A program made the translations under genes and the position numbers. Of a stretch of DNA of 64,000 bases, positions 33,432 to 41,540 are shown piece by piece (position 1 is the first letter of the stretch; each line of letters opens with the position of its first letter). Source of the DNA: Prevotella sp. 885 (GTDB lineage Bacteria > Bacteroidota > Bacteroidia > Bacteroidales > Bacteroidaceae). The notes beneath the pieces were generated by a model. It saw nothing but the letters and a program-made list of their open reading frames with translations, ran no database searches and had not been told where the DNA came from. The stretch is from positions 1 through 64,000 of the forward strand of contig NZ_NOVE01000005.1 of assembly GCF_002265625.1 (NCBI RefSeq). The letters are read 5' to 3'.

Positions 33432-34901
33432 TTATACCGTTCCCTGCGCCAGATTTCTTCCTGCATCGAGGCGGAGGAAGATGAAGAGGAGGATGGTGAA
33501 ACCCCATAACGACGAACCGCCGTAACTGAAGAACGGCAGCGGGATGCCGATAACTGGCGTCAGTCCCAACACCATGCCCACATTGATGAACACATGGAAG
33601 AGGAAGACTGAGGCTACACAATAGCCGTAAACTCTGCCGAAACGGAACGGCTGACGTTCCGCAAGCTTTATAAGGCGGAGGATAAGGCATAGGAACAGCA
33701 CGAGCACTCCTGCAGAACCGATGAAGCCTTCCTCCTCTCCTACCGTGCAGAAGATGAAGTCGGTGTCCTGTTCGGGCACGAACTTGAGCTTCGTCTGCGT
33801 GCCGTTAAGAAATCCTTTTCCCTTCAAGCCACCTGATCCGATGGCTATCTCACTCTGATGTACGTTATATCCGGCACCCGCAAGGTCTTCCTCCAGTCCG
33901 AGCAACACATTGATGCGCACTCGCTGGTGAGGCTCCATGACATTGTTGAGCACGTAGTCAGCCGAATAGAAGAAGGCTATGGAACCTACTGAGAAGGCGA
34001 GGATAAAGAAGTATTGCGGAATGCGCGTACGCAGACAGTCGTAAAGCAGATAGAGAATGATGCCGAGACATACGACGAGCTGCACCCACGTGACGTCAAA
34101 CGGTATGACGTAAACGGAGAAAAGCACGCCGAGCAGGGTGATGCCTATGGAATATGCCAGAATGATGTTGGTCTTGCGACGGTCGTCCAGATAGACGCGA
34201 AGCATGCAGGCAGTGAATACCTGAACCATCAGCAAGACGGCGAACTTGCCCACAGACGTAGGCGTATTGAGGAAGTCGACGCCCTCATACTTGATGCCCA
34301 CAACGAAATAAACCACCATCGCCACTCCCGTGAAGAGGATGCTGCCCGGCATTCCCTCACGATAAAGCATGAGGAAGAAGGTGAGATAAACGAGCGCACT
34401 ACCCGTCTCGCGCTGTCCCACGATGCAGAGCATCGGGATGAAGATGATGGCGCAGGCGGCGGCAAAGTCCTTCCATCGGTGTATGTTGAATCCGTAGGCA
34501 CTCATCAGCTTGGCAAGCGCAAGGGCTGTGGCGAACTTGCCGAACTCAGCCGGCTGCAGTCGGAGAGGTCCGATCACCAGCCAAGAGTGCGAGCCCTTGA
34601 TGTCGTGCGGATTGAAGATGGTGGCAAAGAGTAGCAGCAGCAACACTCCGTATATAATAAAGGAGAAGGTGTCGTAGATGCGCGTGTCGGTCATCATGAT
34701 GACAAAGCCAAGACAGATGCTCGTGCCTATCCACACTATCTGCATGCCCGAACGGGTGCTGAGCGAGAAGATATCGTTCTCGCCGAAGGTGTAGCTGGCA
34801 CCGCAGATGCTCAACCATCCAAATGCCATCAGGGCAAGGTAGAGGATAATGGTTATCCAGTCCACCTGCGTCCATAAACTCTGACGTTTGTTTATTGCCA
34901 T
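33432..34901 (-). CDS. rodA: SEDS peptidoglycan glycosyltransferase RodA
   Basis: This 489-residue membrane protein has about ten hydrophobic segments and the SEDS motifs: RLQPAEFGKFATALALAKLM near 112, YNVHQSEIAIGSGGLKGKGF in the large loop and GIPLPFFSYGGSSLWGFTIL near the C-terminus. RodA polymerises glycan strands in the elongation machinery with PBP2. It is longer than E. coli RodA (370 residues) because of extended loops in the middle, common in Bacteroidetes. It is the last gene of the mre block, starting 27 bases after the mrdA stop. Confidence 0.94.
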   Translation of the reverse strand: MAINKRQSLWTQVDWITIILYLALMAFGWLSICGASYTFGENDIFSLSTRSGMQIVWIGTSICLGFVIMMTDTRIYDTFSFIIYGVLLLLLFATIFNPHDIKGSHSWLVIGPLRLQPAEFGKFATALALAKLMSAYGFNIHRWKDFAAACAIIFIPMLCIVGQRETGSALVYLTFFLMLYREGMPGSILFTGVAMVVYFVVGIKYEGVDFLNTPTSVGKFAVLLMVQVFTACMLRVYLDDRRKTNIILAYSIGITLLGVLFSVYVIPFDVTWVQLVVCLGIILYLLYDCLRTRIPQYFFILAFSVGSIAFFYSADYVLNNVMEPHQRVRINVLLGLEEDLAGAGYNVHQSEIAIGSGGLKGKGFLNGTQTKLKFVPEQDTDFIFCTVGEEEGFIGSAGVLVLFLCLILRLIKLAERQPFRFGRVYGYCVASVFLFHVFINVGMVLGLTPVIGIPLPFFSYGGSSLWGFTILLFIFLRLDAGRNLAQGTV

Positions 34902-34928
34902 ATTTATTGCTTGAATGTTCCTGTTTTT

Positions 34929-36914
34929 TTATTCTGAAGTCTTGGCTTCCGCTGGCTTGGCAGCGCTTTCTTTGGCTGCCTCAGCGTTCTGACCTTCAGC
35001 CGACGCTTTCTGCTTCAGCTTTCTGGTCTTTGCAGCCATCTTGGCTTTCTTTTCCTTTTCCTGTCCAGGGAAACGCGGTCCGTATCCGATGCGGCGTGCC
35101 TGCATAGCGGCAGCCTCCCGCTCTGACGACGGCGACAGATGGCCGTTGATATACTGTTCCATCATCAACGATCCGATGGGCACACCGAAGTCGGCACCCC
35201 ATCCGCCGTTCTCCACGTACACGGCAATGGCTATCTTAGGCTTGTTCATCGGTGCGAAGCCCATGAATACGGAGTGGTCGCGACCGTGGTTCTGCGCCGT
35301 ACCGGTCTTTCCGCATGCCTCAAAGGGCAGTCTGGACAGCATCTTACACGTTCCCCTCATTGCTGACGAGCGCATGCCAGCCACCACATAGTCGTAAGCA
35401 CGGCGCGACGCCTTCGTATGGTGCGGATGGCGGAAAGCGTCGTCCAGCGGTTCGCCCTCCACCTTACGTACCACGTGCGGCGTATAGAAATAGCCGCGGT
35501 TGGCGATAGTGGCACCGAGATTGGCTATCTGAAGCGGCGTCAGCGTCACCTCGCCCTGTCCGATGGAGATGGAGACGATGGTCAGTCCGTTCCACGAGCC
35601 ATGATAGTTGCGGTCATAGTATTCCGCATTCGGTATCATACCACGCTTCTCGCCGGGAAGGTCGATGCCGAGCTTATATCCGAATCCCATCGAAACCATA
35701 TAGTCACGCCACATGTTCATGGCGTCCTCCACGGTGTGATACTTGGCACGACTGCCTATCATATAGTAGAGTCCCCAACAGAAGTAGGCGTTGCAGGATG
35801 TGGATATGGCCTCCACAAGGGATATTGGAGAAGAATGGGAGTGGCATCCAACGTGAAGTCCGCGGCAATAGAATCCGCGGTGACAGGGAAATGCCGTCGA
35901 CGGCGTAACTATTCCTTCGGTTAGATAAGTGAGCGCCTGTGAGGTCTTGAACGTCGATCCCGGCGGATACATACCCATGATGGAGCGGTTGAGCAGCGGC
36001 TTCCATGCGTCGCGTGATAGCAGACGGTGGTTCTTGCTTCTGGAACGTCCCACCATGATGCGCGGGTCGTAACTCGGAGCAGACACCATGCAGAGCACCT
36101 CGCCCGTGGAAGGCTCGATGGCCACGATGGATCCCATCTTGCCTTCAAGCAGACGCTCGCCGAGAGCCTGCAGATTGGCGTCAATGCTGAGCGTAAGGTC
36201 TTTGCCCGCCACCGGCCGGCGGTCGTAGATGCCATGCTGATACTGTCCCTGTATTCGTCCACGTGCGTCACGGAGAAGCACCTGCACGCCTTTCTCGCCG
36301 CGCAGCTCCTTCTCGTAATATTTCTCCACACCGAGCTTGCCGATATAGTCGCCCGGCTGGTAATAGCTGTCGTCCTCGATGTCAGCCGGCGATACCTCAG
36401 CCACATCGCCGAGGATGTGCGCCGCATAGCCATACTGATACTGTCGGATGCTGCGCTTCTGAACGTAGAAGCCGGGGAAGCGGAACATCTTCTCGCGGAA
36501 ACGGCTGAACTCCTCGTACGAGAGCTGGCTCATGAATATCTGCTGCGTATAGCGCGAGTAGCCGGGATTCTTCGAGTAGTCCTTGATGTCGTTCATCCTC
36601 TTGATGAAAAACTCCTTAGTGATGCCGAGCGCCTGGCAGAACTCTGTCGTGTCGATGCGTCCGCTCTCCTCGTTCATAATCACCATGATGTCGTAAGCGG
36701 GCTGATTATATACGAGGAGCTTGCCGTTACGGTCGGAGATGGCTCCGCGTGACGGATATTCTATTTTCTTCAGAAAGGCATTCGAGTCGGCGTTCTTCTT
36801 ATAGTCGTCGCTCAAAAGCTGAAGCGTGAAGAGGCGTATGATATAGACCACGACAATGGCAATAGCCACGCCGCCTATCACATAACGCCGTTTATCGAGA
36901 TTGTAGTCGCTCAT
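34929..36914 (-). CDS. mrdA: Penicillin-binding protein 2 (transpeptidase)
   Basis: This 661-residue protein starts MSDYNLDKRRYV with one transmembrane helix near residues 15-33. It carries a dimerisation region and a transpeptidase domain with all three motifs: SxxK as PPGSTFKTSQ, SxN as TSCNAYF and KTG as ACGKTGTAQNHG. It cross-links lateral-wall peptidoglycan with RodA. The C-terminal ~45 residues are low-complexity Lys/Ala/Glu-rich (KKAKMAAKTRKLKQKA). A longer frame upstream to 36992 overlaps mreD; the ATG at 36914 shares one base with the mreD stop (TAATG), which supports it as the coupled start. Confidence 0.94.
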   Translation of the reverse strand: MSDYNLDKRRYVIGGVAIAIVVVYIIRLFTLQLLSDDYKKNADSNAFLKKIEYPSRGAISDRNGKLLVYNQPAYDIMVIMNEESGRIDTTEFCQALGITKEFFIKRMNDIKDYSKNPGYSRYTQQIFMSQLSYEEFSRFREKMFRFPGFYVQKRSIRQYQYGYAAHILGDVAEVSPADIEDDSYYQPGDYIGKLGVEKYYEKELRGEKGVQVLLRDARGRIQGQYQHGIYDRRPVAGKDLTLSIDANLQALGERLLEGKMGSIVAIEPSTGEVLCMVSAPSYDPRIMVGRSRSKNHRLLSRDAWKPLLNRSIMGMYPPGSTFKTSQALTYLTEGIVTPSTAFPCHRGFYCRGLHVGCHSHSSPISLVEAISTSCNAYFCWGLYYMIGSRAKYHTVEDAMNMWRDYMVSMGFGYKLGIDLPGEKRGMIPNAEYYDRNYHGSWNGLTIVSISIGQGEVTLTPLQIANLGATIANRGYFYTPHVVRKVEGEPLDDAFRHPHHTKASRRAYDYVVAGMRSSAMRGTCKMLSRLPFEACGKTGTAQNHGRDHSVFMGFAPMNKPKIAIAVYVENGGWGADFGVPIGSLMMEQYINGHLSPSSEREAAAMQARRIGYGPRFPGQEKEKKAKMAAKTRKLKQKASAEGQNAEAAKESAAKPAEAKTSE

Positions 36915-37414
36915 TATCGTCTTCTGAGATTTTCGATTACCAATATAAGTACCGTGGTGAGTGCCGTACATGCCGCAACGGTGACAGCCCACTGCAGGAT
37001 GTTATACATATTGAACGCCTCAAGCGTGAAGAACGTCAGACAGTAGACCAACACCATGAAGATGGTGTAGCTGACATACTTCGACGTACCGAGCGTGGCG
37101 AACGACGGACGGAGGTCGTCGGCGCTGTCGCGGGGCACGAAGAGTGTGAGAAGGTAAGGCTGGAGAAGTCCGAGGAGCGTCATCGAAGCCGCTCCCACTC
37201 CCGGCGTGTTGGAGAACACGTCCACGGCAAGTCCGATGGCGAAGCTCCAGAGGAGTGTCTGCCAGCGTGGCGTATCGCGTCGTGTGGGGAGCACGAAATA
37301 GACGTACAGCAGCGGCGTGGCACATCCGAAGAGGCGGATATGATTGAGCACGAGCGTCTGTACGACAACCAGTATGATGAAGAAGACGATGTTTCTGAAG
37401 AAATTCAAGTTCAT
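36914..37414 (-). CDS. mreD: Rod shape-determining protein MreD
   Basis: This 166-residue hydrophobic protein has five or six membrane segments (NIVFFIILVVVQTLVLNHI at the start, SLPFAI-like FAIGLAVDVFSNTPGVGAAS near 57, VSYTIFMVLVYCLTFFTLEA). The D(V/I)FSN.PG.GA motif is typical of MreD. It links MreC and the PBP2/RodA pair to MreB filaments. The gene starts 15 bases after mreC ends and overlaps the mrdA start by one base. Confidence 0.9.
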   Translation of the reverse strand: MNLNFFRNIVFFIILVVVQTLVLNHIRLFGCATPLLYVYFVLPTRRDTPRWQTLLWSFAIGLAVDVFSNTPGVGAASMTLLGLLQPYLLTLFVPRDSADDLRPSFATLGTSKYVSYTIFMVLVYCLTFFTLEAFNMYNILQWAVTVAACTALTTVLILVIENLRRR

Positions 37415-37429
37415 TTTAAGCCTTTCTCT

Positions 37430-38290
37430 TTACTCACGCGCCTTCAGGGAATCCTGGGCGGCGTGAAGGATTTCGAGTTTCTTGTCCATTTCGGGGTCGT
37501 TGATGACGCAGACGTCACGCAGACGTGTGAAGTCGGTGGAGAGGTCCACCTTCAGACGATAGGACATTCCGTTCTCTGAGTTATAGACATGCTTGATGCG
37601 TCCGACGAAGATGCCCGGCGGGAACACGGAAGAATAGCCGGACGTAACCACATACTCGCCCAGCTTGAAGTGGGCATGACGCGGTATGTCGTCCACGTAG
37701 GCCGACGCGGGCGAGCCTCCGGTCCACTTGAGGTAACCGAAATAGCCTCTTCCCTTTATGGCGCAGCTGATGCTCGACTGCTGGCTGAGCACCGGTATGA
37801 TGACCGAATAATGGTCTGACGTAAGATAAACGATGCCCACGACACCCGTGCCGCAGATTACGCCCATGTCTTTCTTTACACCGTCAAGTGAGCCCTTGTC
37901 TATGGTGATGAAGTTGTTGGCCTTGTCGAGCGACGAGCTTACCACCTTGGCAGGAATGGTCTGCAGTCCGGCGATGACGTTCTTCTGCATCTTCTCTACG
38001 AGGGAAGAGTCGCGTGTGGCTGTGCGCAGCTTCTCGCTGAGCTGTTCCACCTCACGCTCCAGATAGATATTGCGCTGGGTGAGCTGTTCGTTCACGTCGA
38101 TGAGCGAGAAGTACTGTCCCACGGCGGAGTTCCACTCGAAGAGCTTGCCTGACACCGCGTTGGCTGACGAGAACCACACGCTGCCCTGATAGCTGTTGTA
38201 GCGGAAGAGCAGCACGGCGCTGATGACTTCGAGCAGGACGAAGACGAACCAATGGTTATGGCGCGAAAGAAAATCTAATAGGTTGCGCAT
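37430..38290 (-). CDS. mreC: Rod shape-determining protein MreC
   Basis: This 286-residue protein has an N-terminal membrane helix (HNHWFVFVLLEVISAVLLF), a coiled coil at about 60-105 (NEQLTQRNIYLEREVEQLSE) and a double beta-barrel. The barrel contains VGIVYLTSDHYSVIIPVLS, GRGYFGYLKWTGG and VVTSGYSSVFPPGIFVGRI, the last being the hallmark GYSS.FP.GI.VG of MreC. It sits in the periplasm and scaffolds the elongation complex. About 100 bases separate it from mreB, containing a T/A-rich hairpin. Confidence 0.94.
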   Translation of the reverse strand: MRNLLDFLSRHNHWFVFVLLEVISAVLLFRYNSYQGSVWFSSANAVSGKLFEWNSAVGQYFSLIDVNEQLTQRNIYLEREVEQLSEKLRTATRDSSLVEKMQKNVIAGLQTIPAKVVSSSLDKANNFITIDKGSLDGVKKDMGVICGTGVVGIVYLTSDHYSVIIPVLSQQSSISCAIKGRGYFGYLKWTGGSPASAYVDDIPRHAHFKLGEYVVTSGYSSVFPPGIFVGRIKHVYNSENGMSYRLKVDLSTDFTRLRDVCVINDPEMDKKLEILHAAQDSLKARE

Positions 38291-38309
38291 TGTGTTTTAA
38301 AAGTGAAAA

Positions 38310-38381
38310 AAAGTAAAAGAGCAAAAAAGTAAAAAAGTAAAAAGATAACTTTACCTCTTTACTTTTTTACTGTTTTACTTT
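38310..38381 (-). repeat. A/T-rich inverted repeat between mreB and mreC
   Basis: Two 24-base arms made of AAAGTAAAA-type words (38310-38333 and 38358-38381) are complementary at about 22 positions. It could attenuate transcription between mreB and mreC and so set a higher level of MreB. Confidence 0.6.
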
Positions 38382-38389
38382 CGTTTTTC

Positions 38390-39412
38390 TTATCTCATAA
38401 GGAAGGAGAAGCGGTCGATGTTCTTCAGAGCCACTCCCGCACCCTTGGCAACGCTGTGGAGCGGATCCTCGGCGATGTGGAACGGAATGTTGATCTTATC
38501 TGTAAGACGCTTGTCAAGACCGCGGAGGAGAGCTCCGCCACCGCTGAGATAGATGCCGTTCTTCACGATGTCGGCATAGAGTTCAGGCGGTGTGTTCTCC
38601 AAAGCGGAGAGCACTGCGTTCTCAATCTTTGCCACTGTCTTGTCCAGGCAGTGTGCAATCTCCTGATAGCATACGGGCACCTCCATCGGGAGAGCCGTGA
38701 TGCGGTTCGGACCGTGTACGATGAAGTCCTCGGGAGCCTCGTCGCCCAGCTCGGTAAGAGCCGAACCTACGTGTATCTTGATACGCTCTGCCATACGCTC
38801 CGAAACCTTCACGTTGTGCTGGCGCGACATATACTCCTGGATGTCGGCGGTGAGGTCGTCACCTGCGGTACGGATGGAGTTGTTAGATACGATGCCGCCA
38901 AGTGAGATAACGGCAATCTCCGTAGAACCGCCACCTATATCGACAATCATGTTGCCCTCCGGGGCTTCCACGTCAATGCCGATGCCGATGGCTGCTGCCA
39001 TAGGCTCGAAGATAAGGTAGACGTCACGACCGTCAGCGTGCTCGGCGCTGTCGCGTACGGCGCGCAGCTCCACCTCGGTGGAACCTGAAGGAACGCCGAT
39101 GACCATGCGGAGCGACGGCGAGAAGAGACGGCTGCCTGTATGGACCATCTTGATAAGTCCGCGCATCATCTGCTCGCAGGCTGTAAAGTCGGCGATGACG
39201 CCGTCACGCAGAGGGCGGATGGTGCGGATGTTGTCATGAGTCTTCTCATACATCATCTTCGCCTTCGATCCGACGGCAATCATCTTGTCGGTGCGGCGGT
39301 CGAGAGCCACTACCGACGGCTCGTCAACGACGATCTTGTCATCGCTGATGATGATGGTGTTGGCAGTGCCAAGGTCCATCGCAATTTCTTGTACGAATGA
39401 TAAAAATCCCAT
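38390..39412 (-). CDS. mreB: Rod shape-determining protein MreB
   Basis: This 340-residue actin-like ATPase has phosphate-1 AMDLGTANTIIISDD, phosphate-2 MIVDIGGGSTEIAVISLGGI and the adenosine motif GIYLSGGGALLRGLDKRL. The N-terminus MGFLSFVQE provides the short amphipathic membrane anchor. It forms membrane-bound filaments that orient wall synthesis in rod cells, so the organism is probably rod-shaped. It is 60 bases downstream of the purH-like gene, with no promoter box evident between them. Confidence 0.96.
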   Translation of the reverse strand: MGFLSFVQEIAMDLGTANTIIISDDKIVVDEPSVVALDRRTDKMIAVGSKAKMMYEKTHDNIRTIRPLRDGVIADFTACEQMMRGLIKMVHTGSRLFSPSLRMVIGVPSGSTEVELRAVRDSAEHADGRDVYLIFEPMAAAIGIGIDVEAPEGNMIVDIGGGSTEIAVISLGGIVSNNSIRTAGDDLTADIQEYMSRQHNVKVSERMAERIKIHVGSALTELGDEAPEDFIVHGPNRITALPMEVPVCYQEIAHCLDKTVAKIENAVLSALENTPPELYADIVKNGIYLSGGGALLRGLDKRLTDKINIPFHIAEDPLHSVAKGAGVALKNIDRFSFLMR

Positions 39413-39472
39413 ATTTTCAGTATTCTTTATCCTTATCTAAAAACGTATCTGTTTCTGCAACAGTCTTTTTCT

Positions 39473-40066
39473 TTATTTCTCAAACCAGGCGTGGATGGCA
39501 GTGTCGTAGTGGCTGCTTACGCCGAAAGCGCGAGTAGCGAACATCTTGCGGTCCTCGAGGTCTGTCTGAGCGCCCTTCTTGTTAAGGATGTCGAGAAGCA
39601 CGCCGTATTCTGCCTTGCTGGGCACGATAACCACATCCTTGAAGTTCTTGGCTCCTGCACGGATGAGCGAGATGCCGCCTATATCGATCTTCTCGATGAT
39701 GTCAGCCTCAGAAGCTCCGCTTGCTACGGTCTGCTCGAAGGGATAGAGGTCAACGATTACGAGGTCGATTTCAGGGATGGCATATTCTGCCATCTGCTGC
39801 TGGTCGCCTTCGTTGTCGCGACGAGCGAGGATGCCACCGAAAATGCGGGGATGGAGCGTCTTTACGCGTCCGCCGAGAATTGAGGGATAAGAGGTGACGC
39901 TCTCCACTGCCTGACACTCGTAGCCGAGTGACTCAATGAAAGTTTGAGTGCCGCCTGTTGAAAGAAACTTCACACCTTCTTCGTTCAGCTTCTTGAGAAG
40001 CTCGTCGAGACCATCCTTGTGGAAAACCGAGATAAGCGCGGTCTTGATTTTTTTTGTACCAGCCAT
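39473..40066 (-). CDS. purH: Stand-alone IMP cyclohydrolase (PurH N-terminal domain only)
   Basis: This 197-residue protein matches the N-terminal methylglyoxal-synthase-like half of PurH: KTALISVFHKDGLDELLKKL, FLSTGGTQTFIESLGY, YPSILGGRVKTLHPRIFGGI, DLVIVDLYPFEQTVASGAS and KIDIGGISLIRAGAKNFKDV. It closes the purine ring (FAICAR to IMP). The stop falls right after SSHYDTAIHAWFEK, where bifunctional PurH proteins continue into the AICAR formyltransferase domain. None of that domain is found in the 60 bases before mreB. The formyl transfer step must be encoded elsewhere. A TAACTTTGC box lies at 40134-40142. Confidence 0.88.
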   Translation of the reverse strand: MAGTKKIKTALISVFHKDGLDELLKKLNEEGVKFLSTGGTQTFIESLGYECQAVESVTSYPSILGGRVKTLHPRIFGGILARRDNEGDQQQMAEYAIPEIDLVIVDLYPFEQTVASGASEADIIEKIDIGGISLIRAGAKNFKDVVIVPSKAEYGVLLDILNKKGAQTDLEDRKMFATRAFGVSSHYDTAIHAWFEK

Positions 40067-40133
40067 TTTTTTGTTGTCGTAAAATTTATGTTCTTATAGA
40101 GCCTGGATAAAGCCAAAAGCTATCCTTTGAACT

Positions 40134-40142
40134 GCAAAGTTA
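40134..40142 (-). promoter_or_regulatory. -7 promoter box (TAACTTTGC) of the purH-mre-rodA operon
   Basis: Exact match on the minus strand, 67 bases before the ATG at 40066. No -33 TTG at the usual distance. The 40143-40258 stretch is AT-rich and without a gene. Confidence 0.55.
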
Positions 40143-40258
40143 GTAAAAACCAATGACATTATTATTATAAAAATTCAAAAAACTACTGATTTAACCAAAT
40201 TTGTTGACATATGCAACTGAGCACCCGCCACTTGTGGCAGATTTGAGCTACACACAAG

Positions 40259-40648
40259 CACAATATTTGCCTTTCAAACGCTCAATACTGCGAGCTGAAC
40301 GCACAAAGAAATCTTCGGTGCGAAATTCTCGAGTTTTGAGAGGTTTGAGACAGACGGCTCATACACAGCAAGTTAAGGCAGACGGAAATGGAAAAGCAAA
40401 AGAAAAACATGGGCAAAGCCTTACTTTCATGCCGCCAAAGAGCCACTCTAACGCCCTCATTAAGCCACTACGACGAAGCGAAAGAGCCACTATAGGCGTA
40501 CGAAAGAGCCAGTATCGGAAGCCAGAAAAGGCTTTACAAGACAACAAGCCGACGACGGACACCATGAAAAGCACGAAAAACGTGGAACTGATTCTCTAAA
40601 ACGAAAAAATATTTTGTAACACATTTTTACCATTTGTGCGATATTTGC
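40259..40648 (-). repeat. 22-bp-array element, copy B
   Basis: About 390 bases whose reverse complement begins GCAAATATCGCACAAATGG and ends GCAAATATTGTG. The flanks align with copy A at 20400-20788, including TGTTACAAAATA, TTTTAGAG, CTCAAAACTCGAGAATTTCG and AGTATTGAGCGTTTG. The central array has a different unit sequence. An open frame of 132 codons runs across it on the plus strand but has no start signals and follows the repeats, so I do not call it a gene. Confidence 0.8.
40437..40524 (+). repeat. Array of four short units at exact 22-bp period
   Basis: Units start AAAGAGCCACTCTAACG (40437), ATTAAGCCACTACGACG (40459), AAAGAGCCACTATAGGC (40481) and AAAGAGCCAGTATCGGA (40503). The first nine or ten bases are conserved and the last twelve vary. 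Only AGTGGC (reverse strand) is shared with the array of copy A. Confidence 0.85.
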
Positions 40649-40691
40649 ATTTTCCGGAAGTACCACAAAAAAGGCTGAAAAGCAGAAAAAC

Positions 40692-40723
40692 AAAAAAGGC
40701 TTACAGTAAGAAACTGTAAGCCT
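40692..40723 (-). terminator. tRNA-Met terminator
   Basis: AGGCTTACAGT and ACTGTAAGCCT form a perfect 11-pair stem with a five-base loop. On the minus strand six T follow. Confidence 0.93.
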
Positions 40724-40731
40724 GAATTTCG

Positions 40732-40805
40732 TAGCGGGACCCAGGATTGAACTGGGGACCTCATGATTATGAATCATGCGCTCTAACCAGCTGAGCTATC
40801 CCGCC
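40732..40805 (-). tRNA. tRNA-Met (CAU)
   Basis: The minus strand folds as a 74-nt tRNA: acceptor GGCGGGA/TCCCGCT with a G-U pair at the top, D arm AGCTCAGCTGGTTAGAGC, anticodon loop TTCATAA giving CAU, T arm CCAGTTCAATCCTGG and discriminator A. CCA is not encoded. The top pair is not the initiator mismatch and the anticodon stem lacks the three G-C pairs of initiator tRNA, so it is elongator Met. A lysidine-modified tRNA-Ile cannot be excluded. Confidence 0.92.
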
Positions 40806-40822
40806 ATCGTTTGATTGCGGGT

Positions 40823-40854
40823 GCAAAGGTAATACATTTTTGTTAACCTCCAAA
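40823..40854 (-). promoter_or_regulatory. tRNA-Met promoter
   Basis: TTTG (40854-40851), 19 bases, TACCTTTGC (40831-40823) on the minus strand; the same form as the tRNA-Lys promoter. Confidence 0.8.
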
Positions 40855-40968
40855 ACTTTTGGCAGAAAAAATTCATATTTCGGATAAAAAAGTGTATTTT
40901 TGCAGAAAAAACAGACGTCGCACCCCTAAAATCACTACGCAAACAACAAAAAAAAACGATCTATCATA

Positions 40969-41364
40969 ATGGGAAAATCAAGAATCGAGATAGAGCACAC
41001 CCTTAACTCCACATCACGAAATATCATCTGGCAACTCATCGGAACGGCTGCCGGATTGGAGAAATGGCTTGCCGACTCCGTACAGATTGACGGCGACAAG
41101 GCTAAATTCGGATGGGGCGACGACTGGCGCCATCACGAAATAAGATGCGCCACGGTGATAACGATAGACAAGTTTAAGCGAATCGTGTGGAGATGGGACG
41201 ACGAAGACGACACGTCGTACGTCGAGATAAGAATGGAGCGAAGCCAGATGACACAACAGTATACATTATATATAACGGACTTCACGGACGAGGACGACAT
41301 GGAATGGCTCCGAGATGCATGGAAGCACAACTTCAAGCGGCTCTACCAGTCGTGCGGAGTTTGA
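40969..41364 (+). CDS. START-like (SRPBCC fold) domain protein
   Basis: This 131-residue cytosolic protein begins MGKSRIEIEHTLNSTSRNII and has the AHSA1/START-like pattern: an early helix followed by GLEKWLADSVQI, strands around FGWGDDWRHHEI and IVWRWDDEDDTSYVEIRM, and a C-terminal helix (WLRDAWKHNFKRLYQ). Such small proteins bind hydrophobic ligands or act as co-chaperones; the ligand is unknown. It is common in Bacteroidetes ahead of an LptF/G-type permease gene, as here. A TATTTTTGC box at 40895 may drive it. Confidence 0.82.
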   Translation: MGKSRIEIEHTLNSTSRNIIWQLIGTAAGLEKWLADSVQIDGDKAKFGWGDDWRHHEIRCATVITIDKFKRIVWRWDDEDDTSYVEIRMERSQMTQQYTLYITDFTDEDDMEWLRDAWKHNFKRLYQSCGV

Positions 41365-41444
41365 CTCCATGACACCACAAAGCGCACGGACGAACCGCTA
41401 CTAATACCATATTTTAGGCACATACGCAAGAAATTAACGAGTAT

Positions 41445-41479
41445 TTTGGATGTATGTAAATTATTTATGCTAATTTTGC
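41445..41479 (+). promoter_or_regulatory. Promoter of the LptF/G-type permease gene
   Basis: TTTG (41445-41448), 22 bases, TAATTTTGC (41471-41479). The spacing is slightly long. The leader is about 55 nt. Confidence 0.55.
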
Positions 41480-41540
41480 AATACAATATAATATGACATC
41501 GCGCATACGCCTATATATAATAAGGTAAAAACAAAACGTA

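Noticed and set aside
36027..36752. 241-codon open frame opposite mrdA
   Set aside because: A shadow of the penicillin-binding protein gene, as are the long antisense frames at 2716-3387, 42315-43232, 58988-59686 and 62563-63246.
40201..40599. 132-codon open frame on the plus strand
   Set aside because: It runs across the flank and 22-bp array of repeat element B, has no promoter or fitting start context, and its Arg/Lys/Ser-rich product resembles no protein.
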